DNA from: Sporothrix humicola
Taxonomy: Eukaryota; Ascomycota; Sordariomycetes; Ophiostomatales; Ophiostomataceae
NCBI GenBank assembly: GCA_021396245.1
Contig: WNYE01000070.1
Location: forward strand, 124,001-188,000
DNA length: 64,000 bases
Reading direction: 5' to 3'
The notes beneath the pieces were generated by a model. That model worked only from the letters and a program-made list of their open reading frames with translations, had not been told where the DNA came from and made no database searches. Made by a program: the position numbers and the translations under genes. The first letter of the stretch is position 1; every line of letters begins with the position of its first letter. Below are positions 30,553-41,304 of this stretch, in pieces.

Positions 30553-33500
30553 AAGGATCCCCACGAACAGTCTGTGCTCTCTGCTCTCTCGAGCTCGAAC
30601 GTCTTGTGAGCCACACGTGGCAGATGGAAATAGTGCTATCGTTGCGTGTATGCCGTGACCCCGGGAAGCGATCCCGGCAAGGCGGGCGGGATCACCATTG
30701 TCTACCCATGGATATGCGTCAAGTCCAGTAGATTGCATGCATGCTGTGGTTCTCTTTTCACTTTGTTCACATTTCGTTTTCTTCCAGACAAAATGTGACA
30801 CGGCTGGAAGCTTCATATACCCCATGGTAATCCAAGAGTGTCAAGCTTTATGCGCGCCCTGGATTCGAGAGGCAATGCATCGAGCCATCTACATATCCAA
30901 CCATTGTGAATTTTGGCGACCATATGCTTGGTGTTGATGCTCCGCCTCGATTGCCAATGTTTTCCCTGGTTACTTTCTCGTGTTGCTGTTACGTTTAGCA
31001 GATTCTTTCCAACAATATCCCAAGATTCCAGCCGCGAAAGCGTCCTCACCATTGCCTGTTATGTGATGGAGAAGCAACCCTATTCCCTGCCTTACCCTGC
31101 ACTGGGCACACATTTTTTTTTTGCTCGCCATGTCTGGAAATGGTGTGCATACTCGTGATATGACGTACAAAAGCTGCTATTGACGAGCCATCCAATCAGT
31201 ACGACACATCATACCCTGGATGCAACAAGACAGCATCAACAAAAAAGGTCAATTTGGCGCACCATTGGGTTCGGGTCATATGGCCTCAGGGTACCACACT
31301 TCAGTCTTGTCTTGGACCAGGTATTTCGCGCATTGGAAGAGTTGCCCGTAATACATGATTATTGGCGCACCATTAGAGCTCCTTGTCAACCTCGCCCTGC
31401 ACTTATTTTTTTTGACAGACGCGGCCGCGGGTGATGCCATGAAGGGTCGACCGCACGGGGGTCACATTGGGAAACACGAAAGTGCATGTTTGACACGGCA
31501 CCAATAAGAAGGTGAGGACCCCGGCACCTTTCCCGCATGTAATGCTGTGTCTCCCACTGGATACTGCGCCCAAATACGTTGATGAGGATAGCAGAGAAGC
31601 ACTCCGTAGAAAAATTAGCTAGTCAGTACGGAAAAGTGTCAAGGTGTCAAGTGTCGAGCTAGGAGACTAAAGGTCATCATGAGACAGCCGAGAAGAAACA
31701 AAGAACAGACTGCACGAAGGACTGTACGATAGTACAAATCTGTCAAAAAAGTGCCACAGATGTCATAGATAGACAGACTGACCGACGGGTGGACAGGACA
31801 CGCAGAGACACAGTAGGATGACTCTAAGCTTAAAACGGCCGGCTTCTGACAATGTCACAATCTAGCATCTGGCTATTGGTTATTCTTTTCTCTCCTTCTT
31901 TCCTTTCCTTTTGCTCCAGCTCTCACAAGACTGTGATTTATCGCCGAAATGTGCGTTGCCAATTTGTAAAGATCCTGATATATTACCGTTGACAAAATGT
32001 GTGCATAACTGCTTGTTATCGCCATTGGTGGTACATGGCGGTGTTAGTAAGTGCCTCACCGGGTTCCCTTTGATCTGTAGCCGTGTTGCCATTCGTGCAA
32101 AGGCCAAAGGGAGAGAGGGAGAAGGCAGAAAGCGAAAGCAGCGGAGGATCAGGTGGGGTTGTGCTGCTGAATACCGTCCAGAGTGAGACTTTCTAGGCCT
32201 TTTGCTTTTTCGTCTCCCGTAAACTAAATCATAGGTTGACGCCAAAAACGAAAAGGAAAGAGTCGAAACAACAAAAGGACACAAAAAGAAAGTCCAGACA
32301 CACACTTTTTCGCTAAAAAGACGATCAAAACGACCTTAGCGGGCTCATTGATCCACATTCCTCAGCCCAGAGGTTCACCCGCTCTAGAGGAGTCTAGCTT
32401 CTCAGCGGATAACAAAGCCGTGGGAGGTGGTGGGGACCCCAATGCGGACGACATGCTAATCTGTTGTCGAATTTCTGCGAATTTCTGCGTTGGGATGGGC
32501 GATGATCGACTGGCATGCCACAATTTTTAACTTTTCGGTGTGGCATGTGTTGCATGTTGCCCGCGTGCGTTCCAGTTTTTTGTATGGAGATGGGATAGGC
32601 ATTTAACGTCTGAGAAACAAAAAGAGAGAGAGAAGACCAAAAAAACGGACCAACAGAGACATTGAAAATAAAGTTGTGCTGTTTCTGTTTTCTGCGGGAC
32701 TGCAATCTGCCATCCTTGCAGCCATGTGTAATGCTAATCACCATCCTGGAGGAGAAGCCCATAAGTCCAAAAGGCATAGGGCCAGACAAGATCGGCGGCC
32801 GGGATGCCACAGCGGGCCCAAATCATGCAGCCGCGCGGGACGAAAAAAATAACGAGAAAAATAAATGGCAATGTAACTCGACGAGAACCACACTTTTCGA
32901 TCCGGTGATTTGAAATATTTTGTGCCCGTTGGTAAATAACAGAAAACACGCATTTAACTCGCATCTAATCGAATCTTATTTCTTATTTTCGGCTGGACCT
33001 GAGCTTAGATCATTTCCAAGGAACGTTTCCTGACCGGATTTCTACTAAGATAAAATAGATTGGCTAACGGCCATGAGCAGGAGAAAAGGGGCATGGAAGC
33101 GGGATCAGAGATGATATTGTAGCCAGACAAGGTAAAAAGGTAAAAATAAAACATCTTCCCATATTGCAATGGAAACCAACGGCACAAAATTCTCGAGGCT
33201 ATACTGGCTCTGATTCGTTCAGTAACGGCTATCCTAAAAGGGCAATTACTCTGGTAGTGCCGTGGTTCTGACTACAGGCCAACAAACAAGCTCCCCTCAC
33301 TAGGCGTTGCTATGATTAAGGGGCGGCCGAGCGAAGGAAGGGAAGAAAGAAAACAAATAAGAAAAAGAAAACGCAAGGGCCGTATTATGTGACAATTCAA
33401 TACGAGGGCTGCGATTCGCCGTCGATTTACTGTCATATGATCTTCCATCTGCCATTCGGCCAGTATTCGAAGAAAAGAAGCCGTGGAAACGACAATCTTG

Positions 33501-35044
33501 GCTCTTGGCCTCTCGCCTTATCCCTACTGGAGCGATCATGGGCCATCTTGTCCCTTTTTGTTTTCTTCCATTCTCATAGGCTCATAGGCTTGGCCATGAT
33601 AGTCACGGAGGTAGTGGCTTCCGGTGTAGTAAGCAACCATGAACGCCCATGATCATGATGGCGAGCGGCGAAAGAGCAAAAGAGCAATGCCAATCCGAGC
33701 TGAAGGGTGGGCCGGGTTAGGTGAGCTGAAAAGAGAAAGGGACTGGACGGCCTAGGTGGCCGAAAGTTGAAAATTAAAATAAAATAAGAGATGTCGATGT
33801 AAAGACACGAGAATATGCAACGGAGCCACAGGCAAGTCGAGGACAGCAATGACAGTGCAAGACAATGTTGACAAAATCAAAATTCGACAAAGTCGACAGC
33901 CTTCTTTGAACCTACCCTCCCACTGTTTTGGCTCTGGCTCGTGATATCAACCAAAGCGAGCTGACCACGGTACTTTCTAAGGTGGACAGCAGGCGGGTCA
34001 TGGGATTGTCGAGAGAGGGTGAGGGTGTATACGGGCTTGACGGATGTCTGCCACGCTTCAGGGTCGTTGGCCTATCTAGTTTTCTCGCTTGTAAATTTTC
34101 TAGTTCATCTACGTCGTATTCTGACCCTTCGTTTGAGTTAATGGTGTCGCAAGATCCTTCCCAACTTGTTTCGACGTGGCTACTATTGTCTGGCGACTGA
34201 AAGTCAAATCAACTACAGACTACAGCTGTCATCGGAGATCCCGTTACCTCCATCACCGATTGAAATTCAAAGTCTGCTGTTTCCCACCTTACAATACGGC
34301 CCACATCAGTCCTTATGTCGAGGAAGGGCGGGACAGTGCCATGCGCCGTCTCTTGTCTAGAATGGCCGATGTAGCAGTCCATGTAGCGGCCGGTGAAGTG
34401 GTGGATGCCACTGTGGATGCTAGATGCGGTGGAGGATGAACGCGAATGGTGGCCAGGATCGGAGAAGGCGAGTGGACGAGGAGTGTTGTGGTTGATGCTC
34501 AATGCTTGGAGCTGAGATATCCAAGGCCCCCAATATCAGAGCATGTATCATCTACCAACACGCTCGGTGTGCTGTGCATCGGACGAACCATGGCGAGGGC
34601 CATGCATCTCTGTGTTTTTTGTGTCTTTTGTGTTTTTTGTGTTGGTTTGGTTGATCCCCCCTCATTCTGACTGTACTGCGTCTTTGTCTCTTCTTTGTCT
34701 CATCTACCTCGAAGCTCCCCCCTTGACTAACACAGCTTTCATGATTTTCGTCTTTTCGCCCTTTTCCGTCGTTTCTGCAATAATTTCTTCTTTATTCCAG
34801 GGGAGTGACATGCAGGGAGCTGCTGTACATGATGGGCCAACAGGTCTCACTTTTCTTCTTTTTCGTCCTTTTTCGTCTTTCTCTTCTTTTTTCTTCTTTT
34901 TGTTAGTCCTCCGGCCCGCACACCCTCCTTTTTCTGACTGAACCCCCTCCTTTCTTTTTTACCTTTTGAGACTTTCTAGTGTTTCTTTTTCCTTCATATA
35001 TTGTGTGCTCCCGGATCACCCCTCCTCTTTGTCTGCCCTGTGAA

Positions 35045-35053
35045 TATATATAT
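35045..35053 (+). promoter_or_regulatory. TATA-like element of the aquaporin gene
   Basis: TATATATAT lies about 160 bases upstream of ATG 35210, inside T/C-rich promoter DNA. Confidence 0.45.
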
Positions 35054-35209
35054 CATAAACACTCGAGAATCTCCCTCTTCTCGATCTCAGACTTTTCCCC
35101 TTCTTTCTTCTTATCTATCAACCATATACCTTTGTCAGAGCTCGGTCTCGTCTTCTTGCTTCATCCCTTTCCTTTCCATACTCTCGTTTTTCCACCCCCA
35201 ACCGTCATC

Positions 35210-36385
35210 ATGGGCCACACACACGCGGGTGAGCAGCTCACCTTTGCGCGCCGCGTGCCGCAGAACACCAAAAACCTGTTCATTGCTGGCATGGCCGAGT
35301 TTGTCGGCACCTTCTTGTTCCTCTTTTTCGCTCTTGGCGGTACGACGGCCGTCAACACGGCCGGCCCCCAGGGCGGCGTCCTAGCTGCGGACCCCTCGCA
35401 GCTGCTGTACATTTGCATCTGCTTCGGTTTCTCGCTCGCCGTCACCGTCTGGATGTTCTTCCGCGTCTCGGGCGGCCTCTTCAACCCGGTCGTCACGCTC
35501 AGTCTGGTGCTGGTCGGCGCCGTCGGCCCTGTCCGCGGCGTCGTCGTCTTCATTGCGCAGCTGCTGGGCGGCATGGCCGCGGCCGGCGTGCTGTCGGCGC
35601 TGCTGCCCGGCCCGCTGATGGCCAGCACGACGCTGCGCGACGACACCAGCATTGCACGTGGCCTGTTTATCGAAATGTTCGCCACGTCCATCCTGGTCCT
35701 GTCCATCCTGATGATGGCCGTCGAGAAGCACCGGGCCACCTTCACCGCGCCCCTCTGTATCGGCCTCGCCCTCTTCGTGGCTGAGCTGACCAGTATCCCC
35801 TACACGGGCGGCAGTGTCAACCCGGCGCGCTCGTTCGGCCCCTGCGTCGCCACCCGCTCCTTCACCGGCTACCAGTGGATCTACTGGGTCGGTCCGATTC
35901 TGGGTAGTCTGCTGGCCACGGCCTTCTACAAGATTATCAAGTTTTTGGAGTACGAGACCTGCAACCCCGGCCAGGACGGCTGCGGCTTCGACGACCAGCC
36001 CTTTAGCCTGAGCCACGACCACGGCGCCGACGCCAAGGGCGCCCACCACCACGCCGACTCCCACGGCAGCATGGGCGGCATGGGCGCGGCCATTGGCGGC
36101 GACAACACGGGTATGGGCGGTGGTTCCCACCACCACCAGCACTCGGCCAGCGACATGTCCGGCCCGCAGGGCAAGCTGAGCGGCGACACGCGCGTCGGCG
36201 GCGACGCTGCCTTCCGCAACTCGACCGCCACGGCTAATGCTCCCAACGCCAAGGCTGGCAATGTTGCTGTCCCCGGCACCGTTGACAACACCAACGCCTA
36301 CCGCAACGCGCCCAACCTCGAGGCCGGCGTCGACTCGGCCGTCGACGGCTACAACAACGTCACCGGCAACAACGTCCGCGTATAA
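35210..36385 (+). CDS. Aquaporin (MIP family) with His/Gly-rich C-terminal tail
   Basis: A single-exon gene of 391 residues, a six-helix membrane channel for water or small solutes. I chose ATG 35210; the frame runs upstream only without another ATG. The first half-helix carries NPV (92-94) in place of NPA. The second is canonical NPA (204-206) followed by Arg207 of the selectivity filter (GGSVNPARSFG). Both halves have the expected spacing. After about residue 250 comes a soluble tail of some 140 residues rich in His, Gly, Asn and Met, with clusters such as AHHHADSHGSMGGMG and GGSHHHQHSASD. The tail is long for the family and could bind metal or control gating (inference). A Dur3-type urea transporter lies 2 kb downstream; no operon is implied. 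Confidence 0.93.
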   Translation: MGHTHAGEQLTFARRVPQNTKNLFIAGMAEFVGTFLFLFFALGGTTAVNTAGPQGGVLAADPSQLLYICICFGFSLAVTVWMFFRVSGGLFNPVVTLSLVLVGAVGPVRGVVVFIAQLLGGMAAAGVLSALLPGPLMASTTLRDDTSIARGLFIEMFATSILVLSILMMAVEKHRATFTAPLCIGLALFVAELTSIPYTGGSVNPARSFGPCVATRSFTGYQWIYWVGPILGSLLATAFYKIIKFLEYETCNPGQDGCGFDDQPFSLSHDHGADAKGAHHHADSHGSMGGMGAAIGGDNTGMGGGSHHHQHSASDMSGPQGKLSGDTRVGGDAAFRNSTATANAPNAKAGNVAVPGTVDNTNAYRNAPNLEAGVDSAVDGYNNVTGNNVRV

Positions 36386-37616
36386 ATGTGGTGAGACATC
36401 GGGAAAGGAAGGGGTGTGTTAACGGGTGGAAAGCATCACGAGATGTTGTTTTTGGTGATAATGGAGTTGTTTGGGAAGGGCGTCGAAGGGATCGAGATTG
36501 ATTTTCGATGGGCTGGATACCGCTCTGTTTTCTAATTGATTAATGCTGGTGGATTATACCAGGAACTGCACTGCAATACATGCATAGAAGCAAATGAATT
36601 AAAAAGGATTAATACTTAACTCGATTTGCTATCGTCGACGCGGCGTCCAAAGCCGCATCCGTCTCTGGTTGTCTCGATTCTGGTGGTGTCTCAGATTGTG
36701 CTTGTTCTTTGTTGTCGTCAACAAAAGTCCGCCGCGTGGGGTTTTGTGGGTAAGCCAAAGCCATGCAGGGACTTTTGGCATTTGGTGGCACTTGTGGTGG
36801 CACTCGGTGGCATTTACAGCGTGCGCCAAGCGGGGCCAGTGACAAACTGCCAAAAGGACCAGCTGAAGAGCACCAAGGACACCAAAAATAGCTTGTAAAT
36901 GGGTACCCACAGGGCAGGTCTAGTGGTCTGGCCCCTGTAAGGTGAGTTCTTCGATTTTATGTGTGGGGCCAGCAACCATTCCAATGTTGACGAAACAGAC
37001 AGGAAACGGAATAAAAACCGTCGAAAATTCATCCATGGTGTTTCGAGCATGATTTTGCCAGATTTCCAACAAAAGTGCTCCTTTCTCGAGTGAATTTTCA
37101 TTTCACGTCGTCTTGTTTGGCGTTGTTGAATAGTCCAACATCTACCATGTGCTTTGCAGTGCTTCAGTGCTTGACTGCGGGGAAATGTTTCTGCGCTGCA
37201 CCTTCCCGGCTTTCATGCACATCACCCGCGCCTGCCTTGTTCTAGCTCTTCACTCTCAGAGGACCTGGTCGTGGCTGCCCCTCACACAACCGAGCCTTCC
37301 ATACGGGGAAATAAACATGATTGCATAATCGTGCCTACCCTGTGCCTTCCTTGTGTGCATTTCAAATACAGATATCCTGACAAATAAGGAAAGAGATGCC
37401 GCAGGTGAATAGGGGGCGACAAGACGGACAAGACACAAAAGAGGCAGTTGCGATCACACAATCATAATTTCCTGTTTGTGGTGATCGTTTCGTTCAGGTG
37501 TCTACTTAAACTCTCAACAACAACGACTCGACATCCCATTGAAGTCCATCAACCAACCCATCTTGCATCATCGAAACCACCATACTACAACAAACCAAAC
37601 TCCCACAACCGCCACA
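36386..37616. other. Intergenic region
   Basis: The stretch holds the aquaporin 3' end and the promoter of the DUF427 gene. Short open frames (up to 95 codons) show no recognisable content. I see no other structured element. Confidence 0.5.
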
Positions 37617-38408
37617 ATGGTCGACGCATCGTCTCTCGCCGCTAACGGGCCGGTCAAGCAGGAGCCCACCAATCGCCGCGTGCGTGCTTTGCTCGGCGGC
37701 CAGTGGATCTTTGACACTCTCGACGCCGTCTACGTCTGGGAGCACAAGTACTGTGAGTGCCCCTGCGTAGCAGTCAGCAGCAAGTGTTCCATCTCCATAC
37801 TAACACTAACGACAGACCCCATGTACTACGTCCCTGTCGCAGCCGTCCTCGCTGGACCAGGCAAGCTGGACAAGAACACCGGACCGGCCAGCGACGGCGT
37901 CGTCCTCGGCACGCTGCAGAGCAACGACCAGACGGCCACCGTGACCATCTTTGAAAACGGCCCGCTGGCCGGGCTGGCCAAGATTGCCGGCGAGACGCTC
38001 GAGTGGTACGCCGAGGACGAGAAGCTGCTGGGCACGCACCCCAAGGACCCCTACACACGCATCGAGTGTCTGCCGTCGTCGCGTCCGGTGCGCATCGAGC
38101 TCGGCGGGACGGTCCTGGCCGAGAGCACCAACAGCGTGTTCCTGCACGAGACGAATCTGCGGACGCGCTACTACTTGTCCCCGACCTCCGTCAAGGACTG
38201 GACCGTCCTCAAGCCGAGCGAGACCACCACGTTCTGTCCGTACAAGGGCCAGGCGCGCTACTACCACGTCGTGCTGCCGGACGGGCGCGAGGTCAAGGAC
38301 GGCGTGTGGTACTACCCGTTCCCGACGGCGGAGTCGGCGGCCGTGCAGAGCCGGCTGTCGTTTTACAATGAAAAGTTTGACGTCTTTGTGGACGGTGTGA
38401 AGGAGTAG
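37617..38408 (+). CDS. DUF427 domain protein
   Basis: The gene encodes 242 residues. Exon 1 is 37617-37752 and exon 2 is 37816-38408. The intron has GTGAGT..CAG ends, and joining restores WEHKYYPMYYVP. The second half contains a clear DUF427 domain: RPVRIELGGTVLAEST, VFLHETNLRTRYYL, FCPYKGQARYYHV and KDGVWYYPFPTAES. The first half (RALLGGQWIFDTLDAVYVWEHKYYPMYY) resembles the first strands of the same fold, so two DUF427-like units may be present. The biochemical function of the family is not established. The gene is convergent with the Dur3-like gene, about 210 bases away. Confidence 0.88.
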   Translation: MVDASSLAANGPVKQEPTNRRVRALLGGQWIFDTLDAVYVWEHKYCECPCVAVSSKCSISILTLTTDPMYYVPVAAVLAGPGKLDKNTGPASDGVVLGTLQSNDQTATVTIFENGPLAGLAKIAGETLEWYAEDEKLLGTHPKDPYTRIECLPSSRPVRIELGGTVLAESTNSVFLHETNLRTRYYLSPTSVKDWTVLKPSETTTFCPYKGQARYYHVVLPDGREVKDGVWYYPFPTAESAAVQSRLSFYNEKFDVFVDGVKE

Positions 38409-38616
38409 GCACGAATGGCTGGATGTCATTATCACACGGGTTATGATGGATGCTTTCATGGACAAGTTTGTTTAACAAAATGGTATTGTTTCTTCTAAAT
38501 GAACAAAATGAACGAAAGGGTATATTCACAATCACAGCGCTTCATCATGACGTCTCGAGTCTTCGCTCTTCGTTCTAACCACAGATTCGACCACCCGCAT
38601 CCTTCATTCCCATCCC

Positions 38617-40698
38617 CTACTGAGATGCCGTCACGAGCGTCTCTCCAGCCTGGGGCTCCTTCTTCTCCGTGGGCGTGACATAGCCGGAAGCACCGGCACC
38701 CTCGATGGCCTCGGCCTCGATCGTGGCGGTCCGCTTGCTGCGGCCCTTGCCGGACAGATCGCGGCCAATGGCCTTGAAGGTGTGGACCAGCGTGCGGCGG
38801 CCCTCAAACACAGGGTAGATGCCGACGGCGCACAGCGACAAGAAGATCCAGATGATGCCAATGGTGACCCATCCCGTAAAAAAGGGCTTGGAGAAGACAT
38901 AGCCCGAGCCGTACATGGGCATGGGCCACAGCACGAGGAACGCAATGGCCAGGAACGTGGTGCTGGCCTTGCTGATGCGGCCGGCCTTGAGCAGCTTCTT
39001 TTGTTCTTCTTCGAACTCGGGGCCCGACGTGGCCAGGACGGGCTGGGCGGCAGCCACCGTGTTCTCCTCGGGGTCGGCGTCGACAACGGCGGCGTCCGAG
39101 TCGTCGCCCTGGCGGATGGCCATCATGGACTTCCAGTCGTACTTGTCAATACCAAAGATGAGGGTAAAGACGGGGATCAGCACCAGGGGCGACAACAGAG
39201 CGACGACGTTGCCGGCCAGCATGGGCTCGTTGGCGCCGGTGCACACGACGTCGAGCACGCCGCACTGCTTCTTGGCGGTGACGAGCCAGGCGACCAGCGC
39301 CAGGGCCAGGCCCAGCACGGGCGTCAGCGAGGCGGCCCACTTGTTCTGGCCAGACCAGGTGAGCGTCAGCGTGACGGGCAGCACGGCTGACGAGACAATG
39401 ACGCCCATCATCAAATACAGATAACCCATGCTGATGCCGGCGTACCACAGACCGACCGAGAACGTGGCAATGAACAGCGCATAGCCGACGACCATGCAGT
39501 GGCTCATCCACACGAGGCGGCGGCCGCTGGCGGCCGGGTTGACGTACGTGCGGTAGACGTCGTACGTAAAGATGGACGAGACGGCAATCAGCTCGGACGA
39601 GGTGGCGGACGTCACGGCCATGAACACAATGAGGAGGGTTGCAGCAGCACCGCCCTTGCCCAGGATGGCGACGGCGGCATACGGCAGCACCAGGCCGGCC
39701 GAGACCTCGGACTCGGTCATGCGGTTGGGGTAGGTCGGGAAGACGGGGTTAGACTCGAGCGCCAGCGCGGCCAGGCCCATCGTCGTCGAAGCTAGGAACG
39801 GGATGGCGAACCAGCTCAGGCCGCCCATGATGTAGCCGGGCAGGGCGTGGACGGGCGAGGCGGCAATGGCCTTGTTCCAGTAGCCGTTGTCGTTGAAGAT
39901 GGTGGCAAAGTTGCCGGCAATGTTAATAACGAAAAATATGGCGCCCTGCTTGGAGCGCATCGTCAGGTAGCTGCCGTGAGAGTTGCCGTCAATGGGGTGG
40001 TCGGCGGCGGCCTTGACGAGCAGGTCGTACACGGCCGACGGCGAGCCCAGAATGTCCGACGACGCATAGGTGGTCAGGGCAAAGACAATCAGGATAATGA
40101 GGAGGATAAACGTGTGGATCCAGTCCGTCAGGATCGTGGCCTTGAGACCGCCGACCAACGTGTAGGCGACGACACCGAGCGGCAGCAGGTAAATGGCGGC
40201 GATGGTGTGCATGCCGGTCAGCGCGTTGACGGTGGCCGAGCCGCCAATGACGAGCATCAGCGACACCAGAATGTTGGTGGCCAGGCCAAACACCAGGAAG
40301 ACCATGTGGGCCACCGTGCCGTAGCGTGCCTTGATGATTTCGAGGAACGTGTGGGCGTTGGGCGCGCGGCGCTTGAGCTCAATAGCGAGTGTGGCGAACA
40401 GCAAGACTTGGACGGTGGCACCGGAGGCATACCAGAACGGGCCCGAAACACCATACCGGTAGCAGACGGCCGTGCTCTGCAGAAGAGTGGCAGCCCATGT
40501 CCAAGACGAGACGACAGCGGAACCAACAAGACCCGACTTGACGGTACGGCCGGCCGTTGTGAACATTTCCGACGTCTGCTGCTCGGCATTGTAGCGCTTG
40601 AGGATGAATGTGACGAGGATCATGCCAAGGGCAAAGGCCAAGCCGAGGCCCAGCACGACGCCATAGCCGACGCCTTGGTCAAGGGCCGGAGCAACCAT
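38617..40698 (-). CDS. Urea active transporter, Dur3 type (SSS family)
   Basis: A single-exon gene of 693 residues, a plasma-membrane symporter of the sodium/solute symporter family with about 15 predicted helices. The N-terminus (GVGYGVVLGLGLAFALGMI), SSWTWAATLLQSTAVCYRYG and the GGLKATILTDWIHTF segment are typical of fungal Dur3 urea/polyamine transporters. A charged cytoplasmic loop (about 530-580) precedes the last two helices, and the C-terminal tail is hydrophilic. It probably takes up urea with protons under nitrogen limitation. Four GATA-type sites lie 320-610 bases upstream of the start, as expected for AreA/NIT2 control. A TATATATA sequence lies about 215 bases upstream. Confidence 0.93.
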   Translation of the reverse strand: MVAPALDQGVGYGVVLGLGLAFALGMILVTFILKRYNAEQQTSEMFTTAGRTVKSGLVGSAVVSSWTWAATLLQSTAVCYRYGVSGPFWYASGATVQVLLFATLAIELKRRAPNAHTFLEIIKARYGTVAHMVFLVFGLATNILVSLMLVIGGSATVNALTGMHTIAAIYLLPLGVVAYTLVGGLKATILTDWIHTFILLIILIVFALTTYASSDILGSPSAVYDLLVKAAADHPIDGNSHGSYLTMRSKQGAIFFVINIAGNFATIFNDNGYWNKAIAASPVHALPGYIMGGLSWFAIPFLASTTMGLAALALESNPVFPTYPNRMTESEVSAGLVLPYAAVAILGKGGAAATLLIVFMAVTSATSSELIAVSSIFTYDVYRTYVNPAASGRRLVWMSHCMVVGYALFIATFSVGLWYAGISMGYLYLMMGVIVSSAVLPVTLTLTWSGQNKWAASLTPVLGLALALVAWLVTAKKQCGVLDVVCTGANEPMLAGNVVALLSPLVLIPVFTLIFGIDKYDWKSMMAIRQGDDSDAAVVDADPEENTVAAAQPVLATSGPEFEEEQKKLLKAGRISKASTTFLAIAFLVLWPMPMYGSGYVFSKPFFTGWVTIGIIWIFLSLCAVGIYPVFEGRRTLVHTFKAIGRDLSGKGRSKRTATIEAEAIEGAGASGYVTPTEKKEPQAGETLVTASQ

Positions 40699-40914
40699 TG
40701 TTGTGATGTGTGGTGGTGTGTTGTGATATGTTGTGACTACGGGTATTGTTGAAAATGGAAGGATGAAAGAAGAAAATAAAAGTGTATGTATTCAAGTAAA
40801 CAAGAGATCGACAGTCAGACTCGTGGTGTGAATCCCTTCCTTGTTGAGGCGAAGATGTTATGATGATGATAATGCATGCAAGACACGGATCACAGAGAGG
40901 CAGGCCATCATCTC

Positions 40915-40922
40915 TATATATA
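40915..40922 (-). promoter_or_regulatory. TATA-like element of the Dur3-type gene
   Basis: TATATATA lies about 215 bases upstream of the minus-strand ATG at 40698. The sequence is symmetrical, so orientation is assigned from the gene. Confidence 0.4.
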
Positions 40923-41020
40923 AGTATCAATGTTGGACGATCAATCCTATTCCTCGGGGATGCATGGGGACGTTATGGCCAGCCATGTGGAACAGGTCTT
41001 GGAGCTCGAGCTCTAATCTC

Positions 41021-41304
41021 TGATAAAGATAAGAATAATTTTGAGTCTCTTGTGCCTCGATGTCACACTCTAGATATTTCGCCATTTTGATAAGGAGTGA
41101 AAATATGAATAAGTCGAAACAAAACGATCAAGAGCCAAGAACGCGGGAACAATTACAGCGAACAAGTAAAACGAAAGGTACACAAAAAGGACCAGACCCA
41201 GAGCGGGGGGGTATCAACAATCTCCAGCAAATCAGATCCTCGTTTCAACGGCGTTAGTGGTGGTACTTTGTACTCATGGGAATGACAAGGGTTGGCCCAG
41301 ATAA
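41021..41304. promoter_or_regulatory. GATA-site cluster upstream of the Dur3-type gene
   Basis: TGATAA (41021), AGATAAG (41027), TGATAAG (41088) and AGATAA (41299) match HGATAR, the site of nitrogen regulators such as AreA/NIT2. The first two are almost adjacent, a layout known to favour strong binding. They lie about 320-610 bases upstream of the transporter start. Confidence 0.45.

Larger units (their letters stand above)
29851..35209. other. 5.4-kb gene-poor region
   Basis: No protein gene is supported. Open frames reach about 155 codons and are unlike known proteins. A perfect 13-bp inverted repeat lies at 30510-30552. T/G-rich repeats of the type TTTTTTGTGT occur around 34610-34645. The last 600 bases are strongly T/C-rich and form the promoter and leader of the aquaporin gene. 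Confidence 0.5.
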
